Shown piece by piece: positions 47,719 through 60,488 of a stretch of 64,000 bases of DNA. Location: positions 268,893 through 332,892 of the forward strand of contig JAESIW010000071.1 of NCBI GenBank assembly GCA_016802295.1, in the 5' to 3' direction. Positions within the stretch are counted from its first letter, which is position 1, and every line of letters begins with the position of its first letter. A program made the position numbers and the translations under genes. Source of the DNA: Brachionus rotundiformis. Lineage: Eukaryota; Rotifera; Eurotatoria; Ploima; Brachionidae. Under the pieces are notes generated by a model. It was not told where the DNA came from and searched no databases. It was given only the letters and a program-made list of their open reading frames with translations.

Positions 47719-50434
47719 TTAAAAATTAAAAATACTTTTTTTATCATTTGCTTTCCCGCTTCCCATAAACGAAGGTACATAGCTTGACTGCTTATTGGCA
47801 TCTGTATTGCCAATGTTGATTTTAAAAGGTGATTGTGTCCAACCTGTCTTTGCACTTGGCTGCTGATTCGACTCTCTTTTACCACTTGGCAAAAAGCGCG
47901 ATCGCCTCGTATTGAACAAATTATCATTTTTGTTATCATCTTTTATAAAAGTAGCCTCAAACTCAAGTATACCATCAAAAGGATCCTTGGCTTTTGTCTT
48001 TTGACTCGGAAACAAATCTTCATATTTGTTAGTGTTGGTGGTATTTTTCTTAACATTTGCCGATGGATTAACGCGTATGCTAGCGTACAAGTCGTCACCG
48101 AATATTTCCTCTAGGATATCCTTACGAGCAGATTTGATCGGATTCACTCGTCGTTTTGCGGCTAATAGCTCGGTATTTGTCGGCTCGTTGTACAAACTAG
48201 GCTTATGGTTTACACTTGGCTTAAGATTTTCTTCTTCGAACAACTCATCAAACGGCTTGGTCTGCTTTGGTGCTGGTTTGCTTTCAAAATTGCTGAACAA
48301 GTCATCAAATTTTTTCTTCTGTAAACTTGTTTCTATTTTGTTGCCCTTGGTAGGCTCGAAAATTGAATTTCTTGGTTGATTGGACACAACACTTGGTCGC
48401 TTTGTGTCATTTCTTGTTGGTGAGGTGTTTTTGGTAGACTTAGAGCTCAACAAATCGGCAAATATTGGGTCATCTTTAAACTGGGCCAACAAAGAGTCTT
48501 TGAATTGTTGTTGTTTTTTGGGCGTTCTTTGAGCGCGTGCTGGAGTTGTTGGGTTAGCCGAGGATATGTTTGGTTTTGGGATATTTTTTGCTGAGTTATT
48601 GGCAATGGGAGGTTTATTCGGTTCTTTTGGTTTGTTGTATTTTTTCTCGAAATCCATTAGCATGTCATCAATGTCATCGATTGAGTCTTTGACGTTTTTT
48701 TTTCCTTTTGGTGTTGGTAAATTAGCTGGTTTGTTGACCACCGTTTTAACGATTGGCTTCGTAGGCTTAACATAGTCATCTTCCACTTCTTGAACTATTT
48801 CATTAGCTTTATTGCTTGTATCGTTCGGTGTTTCTTGGAGACCATTGAAATAGGAATGTTTTAGACACTTTGGAAAAAAAGATAATTTTTTTTGTATCTT
48901 ATTTTGGTAAAAAATTCATACTTGTGCAACACTGGGCCTTCGTTTTGGGTCCCACAAAAAAGTTGACTCAATCAGGTTAATGGCTTCATGGCTAGCACTT
49001 GGTATTAGTTTTTTAAGGTCATTTTTGACACAACGATTCCATTTTATGTTCATTTTTGCGGCCAAAGTCATACCTTCTGGCCATTCTTCCTTAAATTAAA
49101 TATTATTTAAATGAGTTATGGGGTTATTGTGACCGTGGCAAACCTTTGTAGGTGTTCCTAGTACACTACAAATGCGAAATAACTGGTCTATTTCGCTGTT
49201 ACCGGGAAAAAGTGGGCGTAAAGTATAGCATTCAGCTGCGATACAACCAACTGCCCATATGTCAATTGGAGAGTTGTACGTGGTAGATCTGAGCAAAATT
49301 TCGGGTGCTCGATACCACCGAGTGGATACATAATCGGTGTATGGGGGACGAGAGCGAACTTCTCGCGCAAGACCAAAGTCAGCTATTTTGACCAACTCTG
49401 GACCATTGCATAACAAATTTTCTGGCTTTAGATCACGATGAAAAAATCCTTGATTAAGCAATTAATAAGTTTATATATTTATTTAATTGAATTATTTTTA
49501 ATTTAAATTAGTTTTTTAAATAAAATTTGATATTTAATTAAACAATAGATTACTTTTTTACCTGAAGATAAATTAAATAAAATAAATTTTTAAGCGTTCA
49601 AAACTTGTTAAATGTCTCATAAATAATAAAACAATGTAATAATTATTATCTTAGAAATTACCGTAAGCAATTAATTATAAGAAATTTCTCTAAAATTAAA
49701 TTTAATTAAACCTTGTATAAAAATGTTTATTTTTTCAATTATTTTTTGATTTACCTAAATATGTTTTTTTTCTTTTAATGACGTGAGTTACCTAATGGAT
49801 TTTAGATTTCTTTAAATTATAGCATCTTCTTGATCAAAATTTATGCAAAAATAGCTTAAAGATATTTAATTATTTAAAATTAAACAAAAATTATAATTGA
49901 TTAAATGATAATATTTTACAATCGAAAAAAAAAAGAACTAAAAAAATTCTATCTTGGATATACCAACCATATTTATGCATGTAACCAAGTCCTTGCATCA
50001 CTTGGAAGAGAATATTTTTAACAGTATTTTCCGGAAAGAGACGATCTCTTTAAAACATACAAAATTGAATTTAAATCAAAAGATAGAAAATTAATTAAGA
50101 GTACCTTTTTTTCATTAATTCGTAAAGGTTTTCGTTCATATATTCAAAAATCATGTACAAATTGTTGTCCTCGCGAATCACCTCATATAAACGAATAATG
50201 TTCGGATGTCGAAGTTTTTGCAAAGACTAATTGAAAATTAAAATTATTTGAAAATTAATTAATTTTGGCAAATAATACTTTAACTTCTCTAAGTGACATG
50301 CATTCTTCCCACGAGTAATACTTCTGTTTCATGCGCTTGATGGCAACCTTTTCACCAGACTTTTTCACCGTAGCCAAAAGTACACTTCCAAAAGTACCGT
50401 CACCAAGTTGCTTTAAGATATTATATTGTTCCAT
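47719..50434 (-). CDS. MAK: MAK/CILK1-type ciliary serine/threonine kinase (RCK family)
   Basis: Six exons give about 660 aa from ATG 50434. The kinase domain covers residues 4-285. Glycine loop [11 protein letters not shown]-binding lysine VAIKRMK, catalytic loop HRDLKPEN, magnesium-binding DFGLAREV, activation segment [14 protein letters not shown] (the TDY dual-phosphorylation motif of MAK and CILK1), and [11 protein letters not shown] non-catalytic tail of about 370 residues follows, Lys/Pro/Ser-rich and disordered, as in MAK/CILK1. These kinases regulate ciliary length and intraflagellar transport at the tip of cilia. The intron before [10 protein letters not shown] is 519 nt (49449-49967), about ten times longer than the others. 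A perfect X-box lies about 400 bp upstream of the start. Confidence 0.94.
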
Positions 50435-51856
50435 TTTTAAAGTTGATTTTCTTCTTATAATCAGTGTTTTTCATTAAAGTTGATACTCGTTTTTGATTAT
50501 ATTTTTTCAGAAGTTTATTCTAATTACCATTTTTTTTAATAACTAAAGCAAATTTATATAAGAAAAGAAGGTTTAATTGTTTAGTAGTTTTTTTTTAGTA
50601 GAAAAAAAGAAATCCTATTGACCTTGCTGAATTATCGTCCAGATTTTCCAAACAAAAAGCATAATCTGGTCTCGAATTTTTCTCTGAATTTTTTTAAAAC
50701 AAAGTAATTATGCTTTACCGTTTTAATTATTAAAATTTTTTCCATAAAATAATAGCAACCACTAAACAACATATTTTAAGTGAGAATAATGCCGAGAAAA
50801 ATTTAACATGCATATGTAGTCTTGAATTAATATGTTACCATGGCAACCGGATGAAATTTCGGAGCCTTTTGTGACATGAAGACTTATGCAAACACTGTTA
50901 GCTTAGCCCAACAAAAGGCTTCGCATGTCCTCCAAACGGCACTAATTTTAATATTTTAATAATTATTCAGTTTTGATTAGGGAATTTTTGATCAAATTAA
51001 ATGGCTGCTTTATCTGGCTCAAATTGATCAAAAAAATTTTATGAAATTAAAATTAATAAATTTTATTTATAGAATTTAAATTTTTGAAAATTAAATTTTA
51101 GAAAAAAATAAAAAAATACGTTTTTAAAATTTAAAAATTATTACTAATATTTAATAATTTAATTCATGTAAAATATGATCTAATAGGACTCAATTATTGA
51201 TTTTGAAAATGACAACACCTAATGATTTGATGATTAAATTTGACTGACAGTGCCATCAATATCAATTTTTTACTTTGAAATTCGAACCAATCTAGAATTA
51301 AATATTATCTTTAAATTTAAATCGTTTTACGTCAATTCAGATTAATATCTTAAATAACTATAAATATCAATGTAATTTAGGTTTGGAAAAAAAATTTGAA
51401 AAAAAAATTGAATTTTAATTTTCCAGTTTGTTTGCGATTAATAATCAAAATATTGTAATAATTAAGCAATGATTTAAATTAATAAATATTTTTCATATCA
51501 ACAGGCAATAAATTATTTATCTCAAATAATTTTATCTAGCAAAGATAGCATCAATTGATAGACTAAGGCCAATTTAAAAATAAAACTTGAATTATTATTT
51601 GCTTAGTTAATAAAATATTTTAATTAATTTTTCTTTAAACTTAAATTTTACAATTTAATTTCTAATTAAGTTAACAATCAGAAAACCACTTAGAGCACCT
51701 TTTGAAAAATAAAAAATTAATTTATTGTTCAATGGATTCAGAGACCATTTTTGCTGATTTCTAGATTATTCTAAGTCATCTTGAGGATTTTTGTGAGGCA
51801 TTAATTTGTATATAAAGAATAATTTAGAAATAGAGCAAAGTTTAGTCATTGTTACC
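50435..51856. other. Shared upstream region of divergent genes
   Basis: 1.4 kb between the MAK-type kinase (minus) and G-alpha (plus). Contains an X-box at 50834-50847 embedded in an unusually GC-rich patch (about 50825-50940). The remainder is AT-rich without recognisable elements. Confidence 0.6.
50834..50847. promoter_or_regulatory. X-box, RFX transcription factor site
   Basis: GTTACCATGGCAAC is a full two-half-site X-box with inverted half-sites GTTACC and GGCAAC around AT. It lies 400 bp upstream of the MAK/CILK1-type start codon. RFX factors control ciliary genes in animals through this element, and the nematode MAK homologue dyf-5 is an RFX-class ciliary gene. The functional link here is inferred. 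Confidence 0.7.
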
Positions 51857-53090
51857 ATGGGTTGTGTTCAATCGGACCTGAAAAGCTCCTCGGAACGTAT
51901 ACGTTCCGAACTTATAGACAAAGCGATAGAAGAAGAAGCTTTGAAGACCGGCAACCAAGTAAAGCTCTTGTTGTTGGGCGCAGGAGAATCGGGAAAATCA
52001 ACAATTGTCAAACAAATGAAGTAATAATTAATATTTTATTAAAAAATTAGGTTTATTTAATTGATAAAATTTTAGGATAATACATCATAAAGGCTATACT
52101 CGCCAAGAGTGCCTGCAGTACAGACCTGTGGTATACAACAATACAATTCAGTCGCTCATTACCATTATTAAGGCCATGAGCCAGCTAAAAATATGCCTAT
52201 CTCATCCAAATCGAGTTGACGATGCCAAAAATTTCCTCCTATTTGCCAACAAAATAGATGATCCTGACACATTTAACAGAGAAATGAGTGACTGCATGAA
52301 ACGATTGTGGAAAGATCCTGGTCTACAGCAGTGCTTCTCTCGTTCCAGAGAGTACCAGCTAAATGATTCGGCCGAATAGTAATGTCCAAAAATTTTAAAA
52401 AGCTTTAGTTTTTAAAATTAGTTATTAAGCTACTTGAATTCACTTGATCGCATTTCGTCTCCGTTTTATGTGCCTACACAACAAGATGTTCTGCGAGCCA
52501 GGATAAAGACCACCGGAATAGTGGAGACAAATTTTGTGTACAAAAATTTAAATATCAAACTGATGGATGTGGGTGGACAGAGGTCAGAGCGCAAAAAATG
52601 GATCCACTGCTTCGAGGACGTGACAGCTATCATTTTTTGTGTAGCTCTCAGCGAATTTGATCTATTTCTGCAAGAGGATGAAAAAATGGTGATTTTATCT
52701 TCTAATAAGAGATAATTTAATTAATTGAAAAATTTTACATTCAAGAATCGAATGAGTGAGAGTATGAAGTTGTTCGAGTCTGTGTGCAATAATAAATGGT
52801 TCACGGAAACATCTATAATTTTATTTCTTAATAAAAAAGATTTGTTTATACAAAAATTGAGGACATGCAGCATAAGGATATGCTTTCCAGAGTACACTGG
52901 CCCGGACAATTATGAAGAAAGTTGGCTTTTTATTGAGAAAAAATTCCAATTGTTGAACAAAAATCCAAAATCAAAATTTATCTATTCGCATTTTACATGT
53001 GCCACAGATACCGAAAATGTAAAATTTGTGTTCAATAGTGTCACTGATGTAATTATAAAAAATAATCTTAAAAATTGTGGGCTATTTTGA
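51857..53090 (+). CDS. GNAI: Heterotrimeric G protein alpha subunit, Gi/o class
   Basis: Four exons (51857-52020, 52076-52378, 52430-52688, 52746-53090) give 356 aa. The N-terminus MGCVQS has Gly2 for myristoylation and Cys3 for palmitoylation. Nucleotide-binding motifs: [15 protein letters not shown] (P loop), switch [10 protein letters not shown] with the conserved Arg, switch [14 protein letters not shown] with the catalytic Gln, FLNKKDLF, and TCATDTENV. The C-terminus NNLKNCGLF has Cys at position -4, the pertussis-toxin site of the Gi/o class. It couples membrane receptors to adenylyl cyclase inhibition and G-beta-gamma release. Divergent positions ([16 protein letters not shown] and [14 protein letters not shown]) separate it from canonical Gi, so it may be a lineage-specific member. 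Confidence 0.95.
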
Positions 53091-53700
53091 TTTTTTTTAA
53101 TTTTTTAATTGCGCAGAAAATATAAAATTAAAAGTGTAAATTTTTTTCAAAATTAATGTTGACAGAGTAAACCTTATAAAAATAAAAATATTTTTAAATT
53201 CGATAAATTATTTTTATTTTATTTAAAAAAAATTGATAAAAATATCGATTTTTAGGTAGGATTTTTTAATTAAAAATTACGTAAAATTTGTTATAATAAG
53301 CGAAATGAGAATATTTTTGTATGTGATAAATAAATAAGCAATCATTAATTAGACCTGGATTTAAGGTTGTTAAAAATTAATTTATTTTCACCAATATGAA
53401 GCATTAAATTAAAATTAAAGTTTTTAATTAGATAATGAAAATACGGAGTTGAAAATTATGCAAAAAAAAAGTTAATGAAAAAATAAAGTTAAAAAATATA
53501 AAAAAAAAATTTATTTAAATTTAATAATGATATTTTGATTTTTGAAAAATAAAAATTAAAAAAAATGATTTTTTTATGGTACTAATTAAACCAGAGCAAA
53601 AGATTAACGACTAACCACCATTCTTGATTAGATGTAGATTGATAAAATCACCTGAAATTATCTCTTTTTCATTTATCCTCTAACTAATAAAGATAAAATT
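53091..53700. other. Spacer between convergent genes
   Basis: 610 bp of AT-rich sequence between the 3' ends of G-alpha (plus) and Kv4 (minus). No feature recognised. Confidence 0.6.
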
Positions 53701-56426
53701 TTAAAATTGAACATTTTTGCCTGCTTTTGTGATGCTTTGTGCATCTTGGTCGGATTTGTTCACCGTCAAGCTAATCATTTCTTCCTCTTCTGGCAAAACG
53801 TTTTCTATTTGGTTCGATCTGTTGGACAACTTTTTCAAGCATTCACTTGATTCCTAAACAAAAAAATAAAGATTTTAAAATTAAAATAATTAAAAAAATA
53901 AACAAATGTTGAAAAAGAAAAAAAAAATTGGGAGAAAAACAAAACTGACTGACCACAAGAGTTTGGTTTTTGTTGGAATTGGAATTTTTTTCGTCAAGAT
54001 TCGAGCTGGTGTTGCGATTTGTGCACAAACAATTGAGCAAATTTTGAATCACTTTGGAACTATTTAGACCATTTGAACCATTTTTTAATTTCATTTGTAA
54101 CATTTGATTGTTTAGATTGATTAGATTGTTGTCTATTTCGACAAATTCGCGTCCTGCCGCATGCTCCAAACAAGCAAGTAGGTGATGGTGCTGCTCTTCG
54201 AAGAGATTGGTCATTTTTTTCTCTGATTCGGACTCGATCAGCGGACTGTACTCTTCTCTCTTTCGCTTGGCAAGCACAAAAGCATTGCTGACCGCGTTTT
54301 TGGCCATTCGGATGCGGTTTAATCGACTCTTTTTCTGAGCTTTCATTTTGTCAGCTCGTTGACTTTGGTGGTAAATGCGACTAAAATTGGACACAATTAC
54401 GGGCACTGGCAAAGCGATCACAAGCACACCGGACAGTGAACAAATGCTGCCGACTATTTTGCCCATGGGTGTTTTGGGCACCATGTCACCGTAGCCAAGT
54501 GTTGTCATGGTAACAATGGTATACCAAAAGGCCGATGGTATGCTAGTGAATTTGGAATCTGGGACACTCTTTTCGGCATAGTAGATTATGGTGGCGAATA
54601 TGATGATGGCCATTGAGAGCGAGAAAAGCATGAAACCAAGCTCAGAGACACACGACTTGAGTGTGTAGCCAAGTATACGTAAGCCTTGTGAATGACGCGA
54701 GAATTTAAATATTCGAAATACACGAAATACCCTGAGAGAGACAAATGCGCCGCTTAGATCGTCGTTTTTGACCGCCTCGTCGCCTACATACAATATGTAC
54801 AAAGCTTGTATGTAGTATGGCAATATGGCAATAACATCAATTAGACTCATTATTGAGAAAGCAAATTTGAATCTAAATGGAGCTGCGTAGAAGCGCAACA
54901 AGTACTCGATGGTAAATATGATGACACAAGCCGTGTCCAAAGAGAAAAATACGTCCTTGTGTTGTTCGCCAAGAGTGAGGCTTTTGTGCATTTTGGGATT
55001 TGTTGAATCGCCAAAGCTAACTGTTTCCATTATATTTGCCATAACACTCACGGCTATGAAAAATCCGGTCACATAATAAAAAACAAGAGCCATTGTGCCC
55101 GATTCGGGAATTTCGAATGCTCGCCACATTTTTTCCCTAAATGTCAACTTTTGCTTTGAAACATTGTCACCATTTTCGGTGTTTTTTTCGTCCATCGAGC
55201 GTTCAGCACTCTCTCGCTTTCTGTCTCGGTACTCTTCGTAACAACAGTCGGCCATTAGGTCTGCACCAATGCCGAAAAAAGACAACTCTTCGTCGAACGC
55301 TGTGATGCATTCACTCTTTGGCAAGTGAAGGCGTCCAGTGCGGTAAAAGTTGAGTATGTGTCGAAATAGGTCTGGATCTCGGTCGAGGAAATATTCGTTT
55401 GTTTCCTCGTCGTAGAAAAACTCTTTTTCCACAGAGCCCAACAATGTGTGCGGATACTTTTCCAAAGTCGATTGCCAACATTCGAATCTTTGACCACTTA
55501 TGTTTATGACTATTTTTTCGTCTACTTTTTTCTGTATTTGTCTCAATGGTGGCACTGGCAGTGGATACTCTACAACACAAGAAAACACAAGTTTTAGAAA
55601 AATATTCAATCAAATTTTATTTTAATTAAAGAATTTTTTTTTGTCCAACTATTAATTATTAATAAAATTTTTTATCTTAACAAGCAAATTTTTTGAAAAC
55701 TTTATTATTTTTTTAAATTGTTCATAATCTAATATTGAAATTAATAAAAACATATCACGTCTCTTGTAAGATATTTATTTATTTTAAGACAATTAAATTT
55801 ACCGATCTTTAACAAATAAAAATTTTTCATATTAAATAGATCAAAAAAAAGTACCATGAATTAGACTTATATTTTGGCAAATCAGATAGAACACGTTTTA
55901 CTCTCAATTTTCAAAAAATACAAAAGTCAAAATAAAATTTTTTCTTTTGTTACTTCATTTGGTTTATATTTCATAATTTAATTTTGGTTAAATTGATTAA
56001 TAAAGAAATAAAATAAATAAAGAAATTCAACTGTAAAAGAACATCTTAAAAATTCTAATTTTTATTCATTTAAAAACAAAGTTTTTAAATAGAAATTTTA
56101 TTCTCTAATTTTAAATGAGATAATTTTACATCTAAATTAAGTTAAAACCTTTTTTCACAGAAAAAATTAATAATCATATTTTATAAACATTATAATTCGC
56201 TTAAAACAAATAAAAAATAAAAAAATTAAAAATTTTCTTCAAAATATTAAATTTAAATTATTAAATTAAAAAAAAATTAATTTTAAAAATAAAAAATAAC
56301 TTTTCAATGTGTCGTTTATTAAATTAATTAACAAGGTATGAAAAAAAATATATACTCACGAGCTAAAGGTGCCCATCCTATGGCCGCTGCTCTGGCAAAC
56401 GGAAGCCAAGCAGCAACGCTTGCCAT
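53701..56426 (-). CDS. Shal: Voltage-gated potassium channel, Shal/Kv4 family
   Basis: Three exons (56426-56360, 55569-53954, 53853-53701) give 611 aa. The short first exon encodes [20 protein letters not shown], the conserved Kv4 N-terminus used for fast inactivation and KChIP binding; it is separated by a 790-nt intron and would be missed by frame search alone. The T1 assembly domain ([33 protein letters not shown]) carries the zinc site of Kv2-4 channels, H-x5-C-x20-CC, with exact spacing. S1-S6 follow: S4 [20 protein letters not shown], pore [13 protein letters not shown], and S6 [15 protein letters not shown]. The C-tail has a Lys/Arg-rich segment and a Ser/Asn-rich end. Expected to form somatodendritic A-type currents in neurons and muscle. 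Confidence 0.96.
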
Positions 56427-57034
56427 TCTTGTACTAAAATTGTTGATTCGTTTCTATTTTTCGTTAAGAAATTATTCTTTTTTTTACTTGATTTTGCGTT
56501 CGTTCGTTTTTTCGATTATTATCTTTTGTCTAATTTACAGCTTATTATTTAAAATTATCATTAAAATGGTATTATGCCAAAGTAAATTCTCATTCTTTTG
56601 GTTCTGATCATTTCGGTCTTTACTTGTAAACAAGTTGTGGTTTTTTCTTTATCTTTTTTGTTTAAAAAAAAACAATTGAGATGAACAAAAAAAAAACTAT
56701 TACTTTATCTATGCTTAAAAATAAGAAAAAATAAATAAACTAGCAACAAAACCAGGATTTATTCGATATCAATTATTATAATCGATGCAATTATTTTGGA
56801 ATAGAAAAGAGTATAGAATAGATGTTGTGAGTTTGGCATTAAATTTCATTTAAAATTTCAAATTGTATGAAAAGATAAGATAATTGTGTTTTAAGTTAAA
56901 ATATTAAAGAAATAAAAACCACTAATATCATAATAATTGGCAAAAGGAATAGAAATAGCAGCAAGAATGGTAACAGGAGCACACATACACACACCACACA
57001 CATACAGACATAGGCATAGAGAAAGATAAAGATA

Positions 57035-57073
<39 letters not shown>

Positions 57074-60000
57074 AGATATGAAGAGAAAAACAATGAGAGA
57101 GGTAAAATTTTATGAATTTTCACTTTTAGTTAGACTAATTTAATATCGATCCAGCATTACGATTATTGCCAAATTAAATTCCGGTATCTTATTCGAAAAA
57201 TTTGCTGTCATTATGCTTGCAAGAGAACAAGCTAAAAATGATTTATACATGATTATTTTTTATTATTATTTTTAACATGGAAAAAGAAAAAAATCAATTA
57301 AGATTCTTGGTTATTTTTTTTACATATATACATTTAAAAAAATAAATATATTTTATTATTTTTGTGGCAAAGAAAAAAATTCAAGAGAAAAACTAGTGGA
57401 ATCTAATAAAGAATAAAGAAAAGTATTCCAATCAACCAAATCTCTTTCTATCTTTGTTCATCATATATTTTGTTCTAAATCTGTGTATGTTAGTGTGTTG
57501 GTGTGTGAGCTTTCTGAATTTTATTACTATTTATTTTGTGGTGGATTAAATATCAAATATTAGATTGCTAGATTACCAATTCTGTTCATAGTTATTGCAA
57601 AATTGAAATAGAAGAAAATTGCAAGAAAATAATTATGAAATAATAATAAAATCAATAAATCCATAGCTTTGATGGAAAAAAAAAAAGATTTTAATAAACA
57701 AATTCTAATAAAATGAGAGAAAAGCAAAAACAGATAAATAAAAAAATAGTTCCATGCCTCGCTTGCTTACTTGTTAATTTTAGTTATTTTATTAATTGTG
57801 ACAATCGAGTACATCTTAAATTGTTATTTTCCAAGATAATTTAGCTCATTAGTTTATCAAGCTCTTAAAATTTCCTCATTCTTTTTCTATTTTTTTCTGT
57901 TCTGTGGCGTTTGGATAAGCCTTTAGAAATTAATCTTAATTATTTCTTCCGATACTTTCCGTATCACAACAAATATTTACACAAAATATATGCCTTTTTC
58001 AAATCTCTCCTCTTCATTTTAGACAAATCTCTAAGACAATCAAGTCAAAACAAACAATTTCTATTAACTTTTTTATTTTAATTAATTTAAATATTAAAAT
58101 TAACTAAACTTAACATAACTCATAATATAAATTGTTAAAATTAGATTATATCAGATAGTAATAAAAATAAAAATTTGAATTAATCGTGAAATAAAAAGAA
58201 AATTAAATCTGATTTAATAAATAGTTGCTGATGACATGTCACGAAAATAAATCAACTCAATATGAATAAATGATGAAATTTTTTTAACTTTTATATAGTT
58301 TTTATTTCATAATAAATTTCAAAAATATATTCAATTCAAAATAATATAAAATAAATTGAAAATCTATTAAATATCTAATTTAATTATTATCATATTTTAA
58401 AAATTTTTTAAATTTGTCTTACAGCTTTTGATAATAATAAATTAAAAATCACGTCTAAATCTCCAAACGCTCTTCTAATCAAATTTGGCTCTTTCTTGTT
58501 TTGTCATAATTACAAACAAGATAATATGTGATTTATCCAGGGATCTAGATCTATTTATTTTTTGTTTATAAAAAAAACTCGCAGAGGAATATATTCGATA
58601 AACGAAACGAAAAAAATCTTCTATCTAAAATAAACTTTAAATTAAAACATTCTATTGAAATTCTTCTAGTGGCACAAACTTTTGGCAATTAATAATTGGA
58701 CTATTTTTTTGTTCTCTATCTTTTTAAAATACCTAGAAATCTCTGCTAACTAGTTTTTTTTTTTTAGAGTCAAAATAGATACAAATAAATAGATAAATAC
58801 CAAATCGAAAGTAATAACAAGAATGTATTCTTGTTTTAAATGAATTTCTTTTTCAATTGAAATGTTAATTTTGCCTTAATGAATTGCTCAACAATAAGTT
58901 GGTTTAATTAGAAAAAACTCTCTAATTATCAGCAAACAAATATTTTTTAATCTCAATATTTTATGTACATTAATATTATTACGAAACAAAATAGATATGA
59001 ACTATAACTAAATTAATAAAAAAACATTAATACAAATATAAATATAAAAAGGTAAACAGCAGGTCGATTCAACTAACATAAGCTAATTTCATCTTATCTT
59101 TTATAAAGATTTAATAATTTAAAATGATCATATTCTCTCAGAAATCTTTCTTCACATCTTTATTTATAAAATAATAATAATCAAAAAAAAATCTTTTTTA
59201 ACTTTAAAAAATAGAAAAAAAAATTCATTAAAATTAATTAAATAAAACAAAATGTCACAATTAATGTTGCTTTTTTGCATAGGTTTTTAAAATGACTAGC
59301 TTTTTTTAAGAACAAGAAATAATCACATTCAGGCTTCATCAACTTTTTTTGACTCGGTTGTCAAGGAATTTGACGTAATTAGTAAGGCACAAAAATCCAA
59401 ACAAGATTTTCATTTCAACGAGAAAAAATTAATCAAAAAAAATATAAAAAGGTCTCTCAAAAAAGATTATGATAAATTATTTACAAATGACGAGTGTAGA
59501 GAAAATAAATTGAAAATTATTGATAATATAAAATAGAAAAGCCAAATCATTTATTAAAGTCAAATAGATATACATTTTTATTTCTGATAGAACGAAAATA
59601 AAAGAAAAATGATCAAATTAAATTCCAATCAGTCAAATTTGATAGCTTTTCTTTTTTTATTTTATTTTTTTGCCTTTATTTTGATTATATCTAGTCTTTC
59701 TTCCAGGCTCAAATAAATATCTAAAACTGAATATTTGGAATAAAACTGTTTTACTCTTTTCTTTTCTTTATCATATTTAAAGTTTGTTTAATAACACAAG
59801 TAGATAGGTTAATAAATATTTGCTTTATAAATTTAAAATCCAAATTTGGAACCAATTGTGAAAAATCCAAAACCATTATTTTGTTAACTATACTTGATTT
59901 AACTTGATTAAAATTTCGATCGATTTTCTCCACTTTTTTTTTCTCTATTTTCTTATCAAATATTGCATAATCTGAATACCAAATAATCTTTTGATAAATT

Positions 60001-60237
60001 TTTGGCCTTAAGTTGCTCTAATAGAGAAACAAAAACAACAGCAACAACCAAAAAAAATTGAACTATCATTTATTTAAATGCCGAATAACCTCCTTTTTTA
60101 ATTACATATATAGAATAACAACCTTTACTATTATTCAAACCAAACCAGTTCTTTCCAAAAGACAAATTTTACTCTCAGAATTAATTCATTTTTAAATTTG
60201 ATTCAGCTGAAAAAACCTTTCCACATGTCAATTAAAA
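56427..60237. other. Gene-poor region upstream of Kv4
   Basis: 3.8 kb with no convincing exon on either strand. It holds the Kv4 promoter side and simple repeats (an AC-rich and a GA-rich tract, listed separately). Frames such as 56896-57123 only reflect these repeats. Confidence 0.55.
56978..57078. repeat. Compound CA / GA microsatellite
   Basis: An interrupted ACACAC tract (about 56978-57010) is followed by an AGAGAG tract (about 57018-57078, about 12 perfect GA units in the centre). Purine-rich on the plus strand. About 550 bp upstream of the Kv4 start codon. Confidence 0.85.
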
Positions 60238-60488
60238 ATGTCAATCTAATTTAAAATTGTAAAAATTATTCAATAATAAAGCTTTGATCTCTTTAGTTTA
60301 TTTTAATTCAAATGAATTTTGGATTTTTTTCTCTTCTTCCACAAACACTTAAACTTAAACAAAGCTTTCGTTTCACCAACTTTATTTAATAAATAACTTT
60401 TTTCAATAAATTATTTCAATTTTTAGAAACGAAACATGAAATTAATTAAATTTTAATTAAAACAAAAAAAGCTGATGTTCTTTTTTAT
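60238..60488 (+). repeat. Inverted repeat, left arm (251 bp)
   Basis: The reverse complement of 63750-64000 with a single mismatch and no gap. Pairing stops abruptly after TTTTTTAT at the inner end. At the outer end it continues to the last base of the window, so the true arm may be longer. The spacer is about 3.26 kb. Confidence 0.95.

Noticed and set aside
48026..48379. Plus-strand frame opposite the kinase tail
   Set aside because: Shadow of the minus-strand coding exon; no independent evidence.
56896..57123. Minus-strand frame rich in Ser-Leu repeats
   Set aside because: Produced entirely by the GA/CA microsatellite read as TCTCTC.
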